DNA from: Macquaria australasica
Taxonomy: Eukaryota; Chordata; Actinopteri; Centrarchiformes; Percichthyidae
Length of the DNA stretch: 64,000 nt
Reading direction: 5' to 3'
NCBI GenBank assembly: GCA_005408345.1
Contig: SEMN01000170.1
Location: 914,323-978,322 of the forward strand
In this document: one piece after another, positions 12,001 to 21,545 of the stretch
Layout: each line of letters begins with the position of its first letter
How positions within the stretch are numbered: position 1 is the first letter of the stretch
Made by a program: the position numbers and the translations under genes
Notes under the pieces: generated by a model
Told to the model about the DNA's origin: nothing
Seen by the model: the letters and a program-made list of their open reading frames with translations, nothing else
Databases searched by the model: none

Positions 12001-12431
12001 TTCCCATCAGCCTCCGCTGCACTTTGTGTTTAGTGCCAATTAGCAAATGTTAGCATGCTAACATGCTAAACTGAGATGGTGAACATGCCTGCTAAACATC
12101 AACAAAGCACCGCTGTGCCTCATTGGCTGTTTACATTAACAGTGGATCAAATGAGTATGTATATTGTGAAAGGCGTCGCTGATAGTGATGCACAGATAAT
12201 TATCACCTGCAGTGATAAATACAGACAAACTAGCCGGTGAACATAGTGGAGCATTTAGCTGCAACAGAGACAGATATACAATAGGTGAGTGTCTGCTAAC
12301 ATGTTCACCATTGACTTTATTTGTCAATGTTTTGTTTACAGCTTGTTTCTGCTGCCCCCAAGTGGCAAACAAAACAGTCAATGCAGGTTTAAAAAAAACT
12401 AAAATATGTTCTGGCTCCTCTGCTTGTTTGC
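9018..12431. other. chchd3 3' flank and repeat-rich intergenic DNA
   Basis: No convincing gene. About 10290-10620 is a partial copy of the TGGTGGAAGAAGTA-type family (AAGTAAAGTATTAAAAGTAAAGG). About 11815-12130 holds a repeat I recognise as common in percomorph genomes (AACAACTATTGGATGGATTG ... GTTAGCATGCTAACATGCTA). About 12220-12395 is a minus-orientation partial copy of the GGAGCATTTAGCTG family, ending in CTGCCCCCAAGTGG, a word also near 1650. Confidence 0.5.
9595..9600 (+). terminator. candidate polyadenylation signal of chchd3
   Basis: AATAAA about 580 nt after the chchd3 stop, followed by a GT/T-rich stretch (ATGTTGTGGCTTTTTATTTT). Assigned by motif and spacing only; other hexamers could be used. 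Confidence 0.4.
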
Positions 12432-13204
12432 TCAGGTGGTCGTCCTCCTCGCTTCACTGCTGAATATTTTCATGTCCGTGGCCACGGTGCAGATCACAGA
12501 CAGGATCATCTGACCCTCCAGACTGTAGTCAGACACTCTCCATTTGCTGTGACTCTGTCTTCCATCGGGTGAGTGAACAGCGGAGGTGAGTCTCACAAAC
12601 CTCCTCCCCTCAAACTCCACGACGTTGAAGTGATTGTGGGTGTTAGCCAGGGCCGGTACGTCGATCCGCTCCGGGTGGACTGGAGTCACCAGCAGTAACT
12701 GGCTGTGGTCTGGCTGGTGAGGCCTCCTCCTCTCAGCTGTTACTGCTGAGGGTGGGATTACGTTCAGTTGGGAAGTTGTGCTGAACTGGCGCATGTTTAA
12801 CGTTTCCTTGCACCACATTTGGTCAAAATGCTCTTCGTCTGTTCTGGGCCCACACTGGAGTGAAGGTAAGCAGGCAGCCAAGGCTTTTATCTGGCCATTA
12901 GTCAGAACAGACGACCTGAGGTTTGACACTGTCACCTTGATGATCCTTCGCCTTGGCCGTACGCGATAACCACCTTCACATTTACCAAAACAAAGAGAAT
13001 TAATTTAGTGTTAATTTGTCTTGTATTGAAAATGTAGACTTCAGCTACACTAAAGTCACCCACGGAGTTTGGATTCTCTGTAAAATGTGCAGAGGATAGC
13101 GTACCTGCGGTTTCATTCCTGTGGCACGTAGACCTGAAAACAAGTGTCAAAATATATATTTCTTCTCTTTCAGTAAGAAATTGTTCAGAAGCCGGATCTG
13201 TCAT
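12432..13204 (-). CDS. unidentified possible two-exon gene
   Basis: Not recognised. Minus strand: ATG at 13204-13202, exon 1 to 13105 with donor GCAG|gtacgc; acceptor at 12975-12974, exon 2 from 12973 to TGA at 12434-12432. Phase 1 matches on both sides and gives 213 codons. Exon 2 has an unbroken 180-codon frame, Arg/Val-rich at first (GYRVRPRRRIIKVTVSNLRS) and later WRVSDYSLEGQMILSVICTV. It has higher GC than its surroundings. No signal peptide or known domain is evident. A pyrimidine-rich acceptor-like site (TTGTTTTCAG, about 13134-13143) lies inside the proposed exon 1, so the true 5' structure may differ. It could be a lineage-specific gene, a pseudogene fragment or a chance frame. Confidence 0.35.
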
Positions 13205-14570
13205 TTTGCTCAGCTGAAACAGATTTGAATGACACCTTTTTGTTCCCCCGTCTGACCGAGCACAGCTTTTTGAATAAACACAACATAATATTCTGGATTC
13301 TCACAGTTGTTGTAGTACTAAGAACTGTAGTGAGGCATGTAGCTACACAGTCACTTTGTACTGGAAGAAACTGTAGAACCGTGACAGTATTGGATTAAAA
13401 AAAAAAAGACAAACAAATTCAATGAGAGTTATTACAAATCAGAACAAGGTGACATAGCGTACGCAGAAATTGAAAACCCTGTCTGATAGGTTACATCGTC
13501 CCTCACGCCAGGAAGAAAGCAGTATCACTAGTGAAAGAAAAACACAGTATTTAATATAGTAAACGTACACAGACAGTCCACAAAAGTAAAAGTAAAAACT
13601 TAGCAACACGTTAGCTCCAGACAGCTAGTATAAAGGCTAGCTTGGTTAGCACTAAAGCGGTTGCTCCTAGCAACAGAATGTTCAACAACTAGTAACTAGG
13701 AAAACCTGCACAGCGTTACTGCAGGAGCATATCTGATCAAGTGTTGACAGGTGGTGGGAAATGTTTCTGTAATTAATTAAAAACAAGAAAAGGAGGTGTG
13801 TGTGTGTGTGTGCAGAGTTATTTTGTGGTATTTCTAAAAACGTTGGAATGTTTTTAGAAATACCACAAAATAACTCTTACATAAAGACTGCTGGCTGGCG
13901 TATTGTCTTCGCCAGCATCATATCACAACTTGTCATCAGATGCATGTTACAAAAGTAAGGACACGTTGCACCTTTGAAGGGAAATTATTCATCTCTTTTG
14001 CTGTTGGTGTGGGAGGTGTGCGTATGGCTTTGCTGAAATAACAGAACGATGCTATGAAGCTGCAGGGCTGCATGTACGCTATTTTAATCATAACTTCGGG
14101 TACTGAAACATAAAGCATCCAGTCCTTCGCAGTATCACCTGCACTGTATGTACAATATGCGGGTTTAGATCTGCTGCATTTAGCTGCTTTTGGAAGGCAT
14201 TGAGTTTGTCGTTATGCAACCCTGTCCTTTCTTTGGTGGTGCTATAGTGATTGTTACCAAGGATGCGTCTGAAGCCTGCAGACTACTCGAGTAGGATTGT
14301 TACATAACGCTGCTTGGTTTTTGTGTGCATGTGTGTGTTTTCTCTTGTCGCCTTGTTGCCTGCTGAACCTGAGGGAGAGTGTAACGTCTGATGGGATGTT
14401 ACCTTAACAAGCAAACAGGGCACAGATCATACACACAGTAGGTGCAACATAATCCACTTGTAATGAGACCGTGCATCTGTGCCGTTTTTGCAATTTAATG
14501 TTTTCCTTACTCTCTAACACATCTCCCCCCTGCTGTACCAGCATCCTACGTCCTTTTCACACACCTTTTA
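13205..14570. other. intergenic, little recognised outside the hairpin
   Basis: Apart from the hairpin and the adjacent (TG)n run, no coding exon or clear repeat is seen. A poly-A run lies at about 13396-13407. Confidence 0.45.
13814..13877. repeat. perfect 28-bp inverted repeat (hairpin) with 8-nt loop
   Basis: Left arm 13814-13841 and right arm 13850-13877 are exact reverse complements, with loop GTTGGAAT. The arm includes TTTTGTGGTATTTCTAAAAA. It directly follows a (TG)n run at about 13797-13812. No mismatches were seen when the arms were compared base by base. Confidence 0.9.
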
Positions 14571-14995
14571 AGTTAACATGGCAAACTTGTTAGCAAACAG
14601 TTGCTTATTTACACATCCAGCAGTTGCAGAGCAACATTATCATTCATCTGGGGTCGTGTTAGTGTCCACCTGATGAATGTAAGTCCAATATTCACTCTCT
14701 TTTTAGCTCTGTTTTTGGTCTCTACCAACTCCTGAGGAAAATATCTGGTTCTTTAGCTGCAAAATGCTCCACTATGTTCACCAGCTAGTCGCTAACTGTG
14801 TCTGTCTGCCATTTGTCGCTGAGGATCCAGGCTAGCTGTTTCCCTTTGTTTTCAGTCGTTGTGCTAAGCTAAGCTAACCAGCTGCTGGCAGTAGCTTCCT
14901 ATTCAATGGACAGATATGAGAGCAGTATCGATTTTCTTACCTAACTCTCGGCCAGAAAGCGAACAAGCATATTTCCCAAACTGTCAAACCTTTTG
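14570..14995. repeat. two joined interspersed repeats
   Basis: About 14570-14825 is a plus-orientation copy of the family with ATTTACACATCCAGCAG, CCAACTCCTGAGGAAAATAT and ATGCTCCACTATGTTCACCA. It runs directly into about 14829-14995, one arm of the foldback family (CCAGGCTAGCTGTTTCCC, CTAAGCTAAGCTAACCAGCT, CTAACTCTCGGCCAGAAAGC). Identified by comparison with the other copies in this window. Confidence 0.7.
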
Positions 14996-15179
14996 CTGTA
15001 ATTGCACTTGGATTCTTCAACCTCTGCTTTATGTTCCCCCACCAAGGCAGTCAGGCTATCTTGATGTAGCTCTAAGTTCAGTGCAGACTTTGAAGTAAAA
15101 CTGAGCATTTGACAGTTCATGACAGCAAGATCTGCACTGAAACAGTCTTGATATAGCTCTTGTCTGTGTTCTGGTTTTC

Positions 15180-15660
15180 ACAGTTAAACAGAGAGAGACG
15201 AAGAAGAAGGAGGAGAAACACTGAGTGGATCAGAGTGAAGAGGGGAGAGATATTTTCAGTCTCTCTGAGTCTTTATAGCAGCAGAGTTGTCCTCCGGTGA
15301 GGATTAGGGATCATGCGAGGATGGTCAGGATGTGTGGTAGCGGGCGGGTGCTGGCCGCGGGACTGTGGACATCTAGAGAGGCATTCCTTGCGATGCTGCG
15401 GCTGTGGATTCACACACAGTGGGAAGGAGCATGAAAGCGAAAGAGAGTAGAAGCAGGTGCACACAGCGCTGTAGGAGGATGCTGGATGACTGACAGCAGG
15501 ATCAAAGTGTGGATGTTGCTGTGGTGATGATGAGGAGGGGTGAGACCGGGGTGAGAAGTTGATGTGACTCAGCCCTCACAGCCACTTCCTTTGGCATCTT
15601 CGGGATGGACAGATGAAAGGAAGAGAGGGAGCGACTCATCCTGTGGTCAGCTGACTCACC
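15180..15660 (+). other. GC-richer patch, possible old exon or promoter
   Basis: Locally GC-rich, with purine-rich sequence (GACGAAGAAGAAGGAGGAGA) followed by GGGCGGGTGCTGGCCGCGGG. A 45-codon frame starts at 15314 but resembles nothing known. It stands out from the AT-rich repeats around it. It might be a non-coding first exon or a regulatory block; evidence is weak. Confidence 0.25.
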
Positions 15661-16344
15661 ATATAGGAACGGTTACTGGGAAAGGAAGCACGTGTTGGGT
15701 GATGGGGGGCTGAGCTTATGTATGCATGTGTGTGAGTGTACCATGCCTTTGGTGTTTGGCAGAGGCACAGTTATTCCATTTCCCGTCACAGCAGAGGAAT
15801 GCTGGGTAAGATTCCTGCTCTGTGAGTTTTGCCCACTCACCTGCCATCACCATGCGGATACTATTTCATCCCTCCATTTCCCCCTCGGCTTGGGAATTCC
15901 CCAGTTTGTGTGGTTTTACTCATGGAGGAAGTTACAGGGTTTGAATAATCTGTGTTGTTCTGGTAATAATTGGGTACTTCCAGTTGTGGTTAGTTTAACA
16001 GAGCCATATTCCTGTTTTCTCTACACACAATTTATTTTGCTCATTTGAAAAAGGTCAGGAGTCTAATCAAGTCCTAAATGAGGGAAATCAAGGACAAATA
16101 CTGCTGTTTGGTGTTTTCACAGCATTTTTAGAGCGGTTCATGTACATGTACAAGCATGGAGGTAAGAGGTCTTGAGGATCATGTGGGTGACGTGTAAATA
16201 GAGTAATTGCTTGTTGGCGAAAGCACGGGTGCTTTGTCATGCTGGGTGTGTAATGTTTGTGAGAGAGTGCGTGAATTTAAGGTTATTTAGGTGCTGCGGT
16301 AATTTTTATTTCTTGTATGGTTAATTATCTTTTGAGAGCCAGTG
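15660..16344. other. intergenic, no gene recognised
   Basis: Contains a 118-codon open frame (15692-16048) with no domain and no splice context, which I regard as chance. Confidence 0.4.
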
Positions 16345-16890
16345 GTGGAGGAGGTATTCAGATTAGAAATATTCTATTACATTAGATTATTATTATTAGT
16401 CGTGCATTAATGTAAAAGCAGGATTTACTGTTGTAGTTGTTTGAGGTGGAGCTACCTTTTAACTATATTTTATAGGCGTGCAACAAATGATTTTTTTCAT
16501 TATGGATTAATCTGCTGATTATCTTCTCAGTTAATCGAGTGATCGATTGTTTGGTTCGTAAAAATTCTGAAAATAGTGAGAAATAACACAATTACCCAGA
16601 TGCCCAAAGTGACACCTTCACAGTGTTTTGTCCAACCAATAGTACAAAATTCAAAATTAGTATATATATTAGTATATGTTTGGTATGTCATTCATATGTT
16701 TTGTATCTTAATTTGTAAAGCTGTCAGGTAATTGTAGTGAAGTTAAAAGTACAATATTTCCCTCTGAAATGTAGTGGAGTAGAAGTAGAAAGTGGCATGA
16801 AAAGAAAAAAGACTCAAGTAAAGTACAAGTACCTCAGATTTGTACTTAAGTACAGTACTTGAGTAAATGTACTTAGTTACATTGCACTAC
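16345..16890. repeat. TGGTGGAAGAAGTA-type element with nested ATTAATCGAT-type element
   Basis: The outer element starts near AGTGGTGGAGGAGGTATTCA and ends with ACTTGAGTAAATGTACTTAG and CACTACTGG, so its ends are inverted. Inside, about 16478-16640 is an ATTAATCGAT-type copy (GATTATCTTCTCAGTTAATC). This implies that the second type inserted into the first. Confidence 0.6.
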
Positions 16891-16986
16891 TGGTGAGAAC
16901 TGGTGTGCAAAACAGTCATATGTTCACTGTTTACATCCTTATAACTTATCGTAAATATAGATATTAATATAGTGCAGTCTATCTGC

Positions 16987-16987
<1 letters not shown>

Positions 16988-17060
<73 letters not shown>
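16988..17060. repeat. (GT)n microsatellite
   Basis: About 36 uninterrupted GT dinucleotides. A shorter (GGGA)n tract follows at about 17147-17172. Confidence 0.95.
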
Positions 17061-17063
<3 letters not shown>

Positions 17064-17360
17064 GGAACCCGTGTTGACTCACAGTTACAATAATGACTCT
17101 GTCAGAGCGGTGGATGAACAGCTCACTCTGACTGTAAAGATCAAAGAGGGAGGGAGGGAGGGAGGGAGGGAGGTGGGGAGATGGGGCTGTGCTCTCCCTG
17201 GCATTTCTGTCTCACAAGTCCTCAGCCGCTCAGTGTGTCCATACACACAAACACACCCATACAGAGAGAAGTCAACCCTGAGGACTACAGCAGCTACAGT
17301 GCAGTATAGTACAGTACACTTCAGTGCAGCACAGGGCGTGACCAGCTTTCAGTCGGAGCA

Positions 17361-17430
17361 GCATGTTTGAAAGTGTCTCCAGAGAGGAAATAATGCATCG
17401 TGTGGCAGGTGACAGAGCATTCGCAACAGG
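17361..17430 (+). other. candidate isolated first coding exon
   Basis: ATG at 17361 opens a 23-codon frame beginning MFESVSREEIMHRVAGDRA and ending at a possible donor (ACAG|gttagt, about 17431). It would leave phase 1, which fits neither net1 exon 2 (needs phase 2) nor net1 exon 4 (needs phase 0). The product is not recognised. It may belong to an unknown transcript or be chance. Confidence 0.2.
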
Positions 17431-18890
17431 TTAGTGTTTGTGTTTATCACTGTGCTCATGTATATGTTCATTTTTTGTTTTGGTTATTCAGTGTTGTAGA
17501 GACAAGTATTCGGTTTTACTGACAGTCCTATTGTACAACTTGTGTGGTAAATTGCATTTTTTATGGGGGTGTTACGGAAAGTGACGTAGCAGTTTCACTT
17601 TCAGTCTATTTTTGAACCACAGTCACCTGTAGCCATGCTGAGTGACTTTGATTTCTATCATGTCTTGAAAAACTTGCTGTCAAGGCTGGTTTGTTTTTTG
17701 TTTTTTTCTGGGTAGCGTTTACTGAGAAAGTAAACAACTCTGCTGTAAACAAGATGAACAAGTTTGTGATAATGGTGGGAGGAAATGAATCAGCGATCTC
17801 TTCAGGAGGAGATCCAGCATGAAGGTTTCTTCTGTAAGCTGCTATCTAGTGATCTTAAATGCAGTAATAAAAGCATTAGATGTAGTCCTCATGTCTCTTA
17901 GTCCTCTCAGAGAAACACTTTATCTCTGTGTGCACTCTCAAACAAATGTGACGCCACTTGGTGAGTCTGTGAGATTGATTTTCAAGGTTCAACATTCCTC
18001 CTTTATACTAAATTATCTTGAGTATATGTGTGCATACGGCACTTTCTGTCTTTATTTTTCTCTCTTGCTCTCATATGCCTATGTGAGTGCCAGGTGACCA
18101 CACCTGGATCCTGTCCTACATTGGTGCGGGTATATATAGCTACAGAACACACTCTCTGCAAACCTCATTCTGTCATTTAAATCCTTCGTGTGATGAAGTC
18201 TTCCTTTGTCTGCACACAGTCACTGATCTCAGGCAAGGCGATAAAGGTCCAGACTAATTAACGGCAGACTGGCAAGTCTCTAAAATCCCCTGGTTACTCA
18301 TCCTCCAACATCAAATACGGTGACATTTATTTCCATATTTTGCCAGAAGTAATTCAATTTCTGTTTCTCTTACTCACTCGTCTTCGTACATAACCATCAT
18401 CATGCTGAGACAGATATGTTTTTATATAAACAGGAGACTGTCTCTTCAAAATGAAAAACCCAGGAAATATTTTTGTATGACTCATCTGTCACAAGGTTGA
18501 TTGCTTTAAGTAAAGGAAGCAGAGTTGTTGTCTCGGTACATCACGCACATCTCAGTTGAAGTGTTGACATCATAGCCGGTATAAGGGCTGACTAATCTTG
18601 AGTTCAGTGTCCTATAGTTTGAGACAGTTGGGTTTCCTTCATCTGACCAAATGCCCAGAGCCTGACTGGGTTTCTGATCCTAACAGCCTCCTGTAGATTC
18701 CTGTCACACTTCTATTTATTTTTATTTATGTTATGTTTATTTGATAGGGACAGATTCAGTATACATGCATACAACATGTCACAGCATTTACGTATAGCTA
18801 CTGCTAATTTCCAATGCCTGTCCCTAGAAGGGCCTTTAAAATAACAGATATAAAACATATTCACAAACAATGAAGTTAAACTATGAGTTA
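17431..18890. other. intergenic, no gene recognised
   Basis: AT-rich DNA with short chance frames only. The stretch around 18715-18850 (GATAGGGACAGATTCAGTATACA) looks repeat-like but was not assigned. Confidence 0.4.
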
Positions 18891-18927
18891 AACTATTCTC
18901 TTACAGAAATATGTTAGAGATTTTAGG

Positions 18928-19245
18928 AAAAACGCTTATTCGCTTTCTTGCCGAGAGTTTGAGGTTAGCTTAGCTTAGCATAAAGACTGGAAACAGGGAG
19001 AAACAGCTAGCCTGGCTCTGTGCGAAGGTAACAAAATCCACAAAACCAGCACCTCTAAAGCTCACTAAAACTTGTCGTTTTTACACTTTGTGTTTCGTAC
19101 AGATTAAACAAACGAGATATAACGTGTTAATTTGTTACCTTCAGAGAGAGCCAGGCTAGCTGCTTCCCACTGTTTCCAGTCTTTATACTAAGCTAAGCTA
19201 ACTGGCTGCTGGCCATAGCTTCATATTAAACGGAGAGATACCGGA
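18928..19245. repeat. foldback (long inverted repeat) element, copy A
   Basis: The left half reads CGCTTATTCGCTTTCTTGCC, TTAGCTTAGCTTAGCATAAA and AAACAGCTAGCCTGGCTCTG. The right half carries their inverses in mirror order (GAGCCAGGCTAGCTGCTTCC, TAAGCTAAGCTAACTGGCTG). The two arms of about 140 bp flank a short centre, the structure of a foldback MITE. Confidence 0.75.
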
Positions 19246-20752
19246 GTACTTATTGCACTTATTTTTAGGAATAAGAGAATACGTCATTCTTATTATTTTG
19301 ATGCACTTAAAACCACAGTTTTGTTGAGCTACTCTTTTAACCTGAGGGAAGCAGGACCTTGGTAATATGTGTCTTCATATCACGTGAGCAAAAAAGACTT
19401 TTCATTGGGAGTAGATCATCTCAGAATGATCCACCAGTAATTTTTCTGCTTTGTTGTTTAGTAAAAGTGCCGCTTTGGAGGGCAGATGCTTCAGATAATT
19501 GGTTTAAGTCACCCAGTCAAGTCCCTCACCTTCTCAACTGATCAAATTCATCAGTCAATACTTCAGGAACCTAAATGTCAATTCTGCATCCGTGTTCATG
19601 TCATGATGAATAGGAAACCTTTCTACTAGATTCACTCCCTCCTCCCTTCCTCATCTCTCTGCCTTGCAAGCACATGATTGCCCATATTCATGGGGTTATA
19701 CCTTCCGCCATTAGGGATAATTGCTCAGCTCGCCCTAGGTGTGAACTCACTTAAACACGCTGAGGAGCATTCAGTCCGATAAGAACATGAAGCTGCAACG
19801 AGATACACACCGCCGTCAGGAAGAGCTCAGGGGAACGATGCGTATCATGAAGCAGAGTCGCCACTGACTTTTGTTCCTCATATCCGAGTGATGGCTGACT
19901 GACTCACTCCTGCTCTGAATTTCTGGGACGCTTGATGACTCCAGAAAAAAATAGTGGAGCAATGAGAGACAAATTGATGACTACAGTTTCTTTGGATGCC
20001 TCATGGGGTCTCTCTCATTTAGCCGTGGCTCAGTCATCATCCCAGTATGTTGACACAGAGCATTTACCATCAAACCCAGAGGAGGGTAGAATTTAATTTC
20101 CTTTCTCTTAACTCATCCAGGGTTGTGTTTGTGTGATGTGGCAAGACTGCACTGTGACAAATCTTTCCCTTGGATGAAAACATGTATTATCCTGTATCTT
20201 TTTGTCTCTCTGTATTTATATTTATTTAGATGAGATTTGGCCCATGAACGTGGTCAAACGAAAGGGGAAGAGGAGGTGTGATGAGCAGTGTGTCATATGA
20301 TAAACCTTCACCCCCTTCAGCGCCTGTTTAAATGAAACCATCTGGGAATAAACATGAGTCATAGCTCCTATGGTGGAAGCATTATTATTAGACCTGCAAG
20401 ACCTGATACCTTTATGTTGCACATTTAATGTAAACAGTCTCTCAGTTATTTCTATAGCTCAGACCTGATTATTCAGCTGTAATGCATGTTGTTATCCACT
20501 TCTCGCTTCTCGTCCAGTCAATACCTCTTGTTTTCTGTCACATTTCTATCTATTCATATTAACGCAGTGATTTATAGACGCCAGCAATGTCATAACACCT
20601 TTTTTTGAACTGTGTTTCACCTTGTAGACTAACCTGGATGGAGGATTTGTCCTGTAAGATGATGACTGATACTGCCCTGACATGAGAGCGGCAGCATCGA
20701 GGTGTCCAACCTTCTGCATCAGTTCATACTCAGTTTGACCTTTTCTCTCTAC
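19246..20752. other. intergenic, no gene recognised
   Basis: No exon, RNA gene or clear repeat seen between the two foldback elements. Confidence 0.4.
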
Positions 20753-21545
20753 CCTTAAAGGAATAGTTTGACATTTTGGGAAACACGCTTGTTTGCTTTT
20801 TTTGCCGAGAGTTAGAGAAGCTCGATACCACTCTTACTTCTGTCCGTTAAGTATGAAGCTGCAGCCAGCAGCTGGCTCGCTTAGCTTAGCACAAAGACGG
20901 GATACAGGGAGAAACAGCTGGCTTGGCTCTGCCCAAACGTAACAAAATCCACCTACCAGCAACCCCCACAGTTTAATAATTAACATTTATTTTGTTTGTT
21001 TAATCCATACAAAAATCTACCTTACGGCACCTCTAAAGCTCACAATTAACAAGTTATATCTCTTTGTTTTTGTTGTTTACCTTCAGACAAAGTATAACAA
21101 CTGGAATCAGGGGGAAACAGCTAGCCTGGGTCTGTCCCAGAGGTTACAAAATCCACCTACCAGCACCTCTAAAGCTTAATAATTAACATATACTGTATCT
21201 TGTTTGTTTAATCAGTACAAAAATCTATTTATAGGTGTGTGTGTTGGAAATCACTGTGCCCTGGAAAGAAATAACCCCCCACGTTGGTTTTTGTACGAAT
21301 GAAACAAATGAGATATAACGTGTTAATCAAGGAACTTTAGAGGTGCTGGTAGGTGGATATTTTTTTCTAACTTTCAGACAGAGCCAGGCTAGCTGTTTCC
21401 CCATTTCGTCTTAATGCTAAGCTAAGCTAAGCAGCTGCTGGCTGTAGCTTCATATTTAGTGAACAGATATGAGAGTGGTTTTAATCTTCTCATCTAACTC
21501 TCAGCAAGAAAGCAGATAAACTAACAAAAAAATGACAACATTTAT
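20753..21545. repeat. foldback element, copy B, with an internally duplicated left arm
   Basis: Starts CCTTAAAGGAATAGTTTGAC and ends near ACTAACAAAAAAATGACAAC, a diverged mirror of the start. The left-arm block (GGGAGAAACAGCTGGCTTGG ... CACCTCTAAAGCTCAC) occurs at about 20905-21045 and again at about 21112-21200 (GGGGGAAACAGCTAGCCTGG). The inverse block is at about 21335-21440. The element is therefore longer than copy A, by duplication or nesting. Confidence 0.7.

Noticed and set aside
15692..16048. 118-codon plus-strand frame
   Set aside because: No domain, no splice context and no codon bias; consistent with chance in about 64 kb.
16972..17370. 132-codon frame beginning with a Cys-Val run
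   Set aside because: Translation of the (GT)n microsatellite and neighbouring tract; not a gene.
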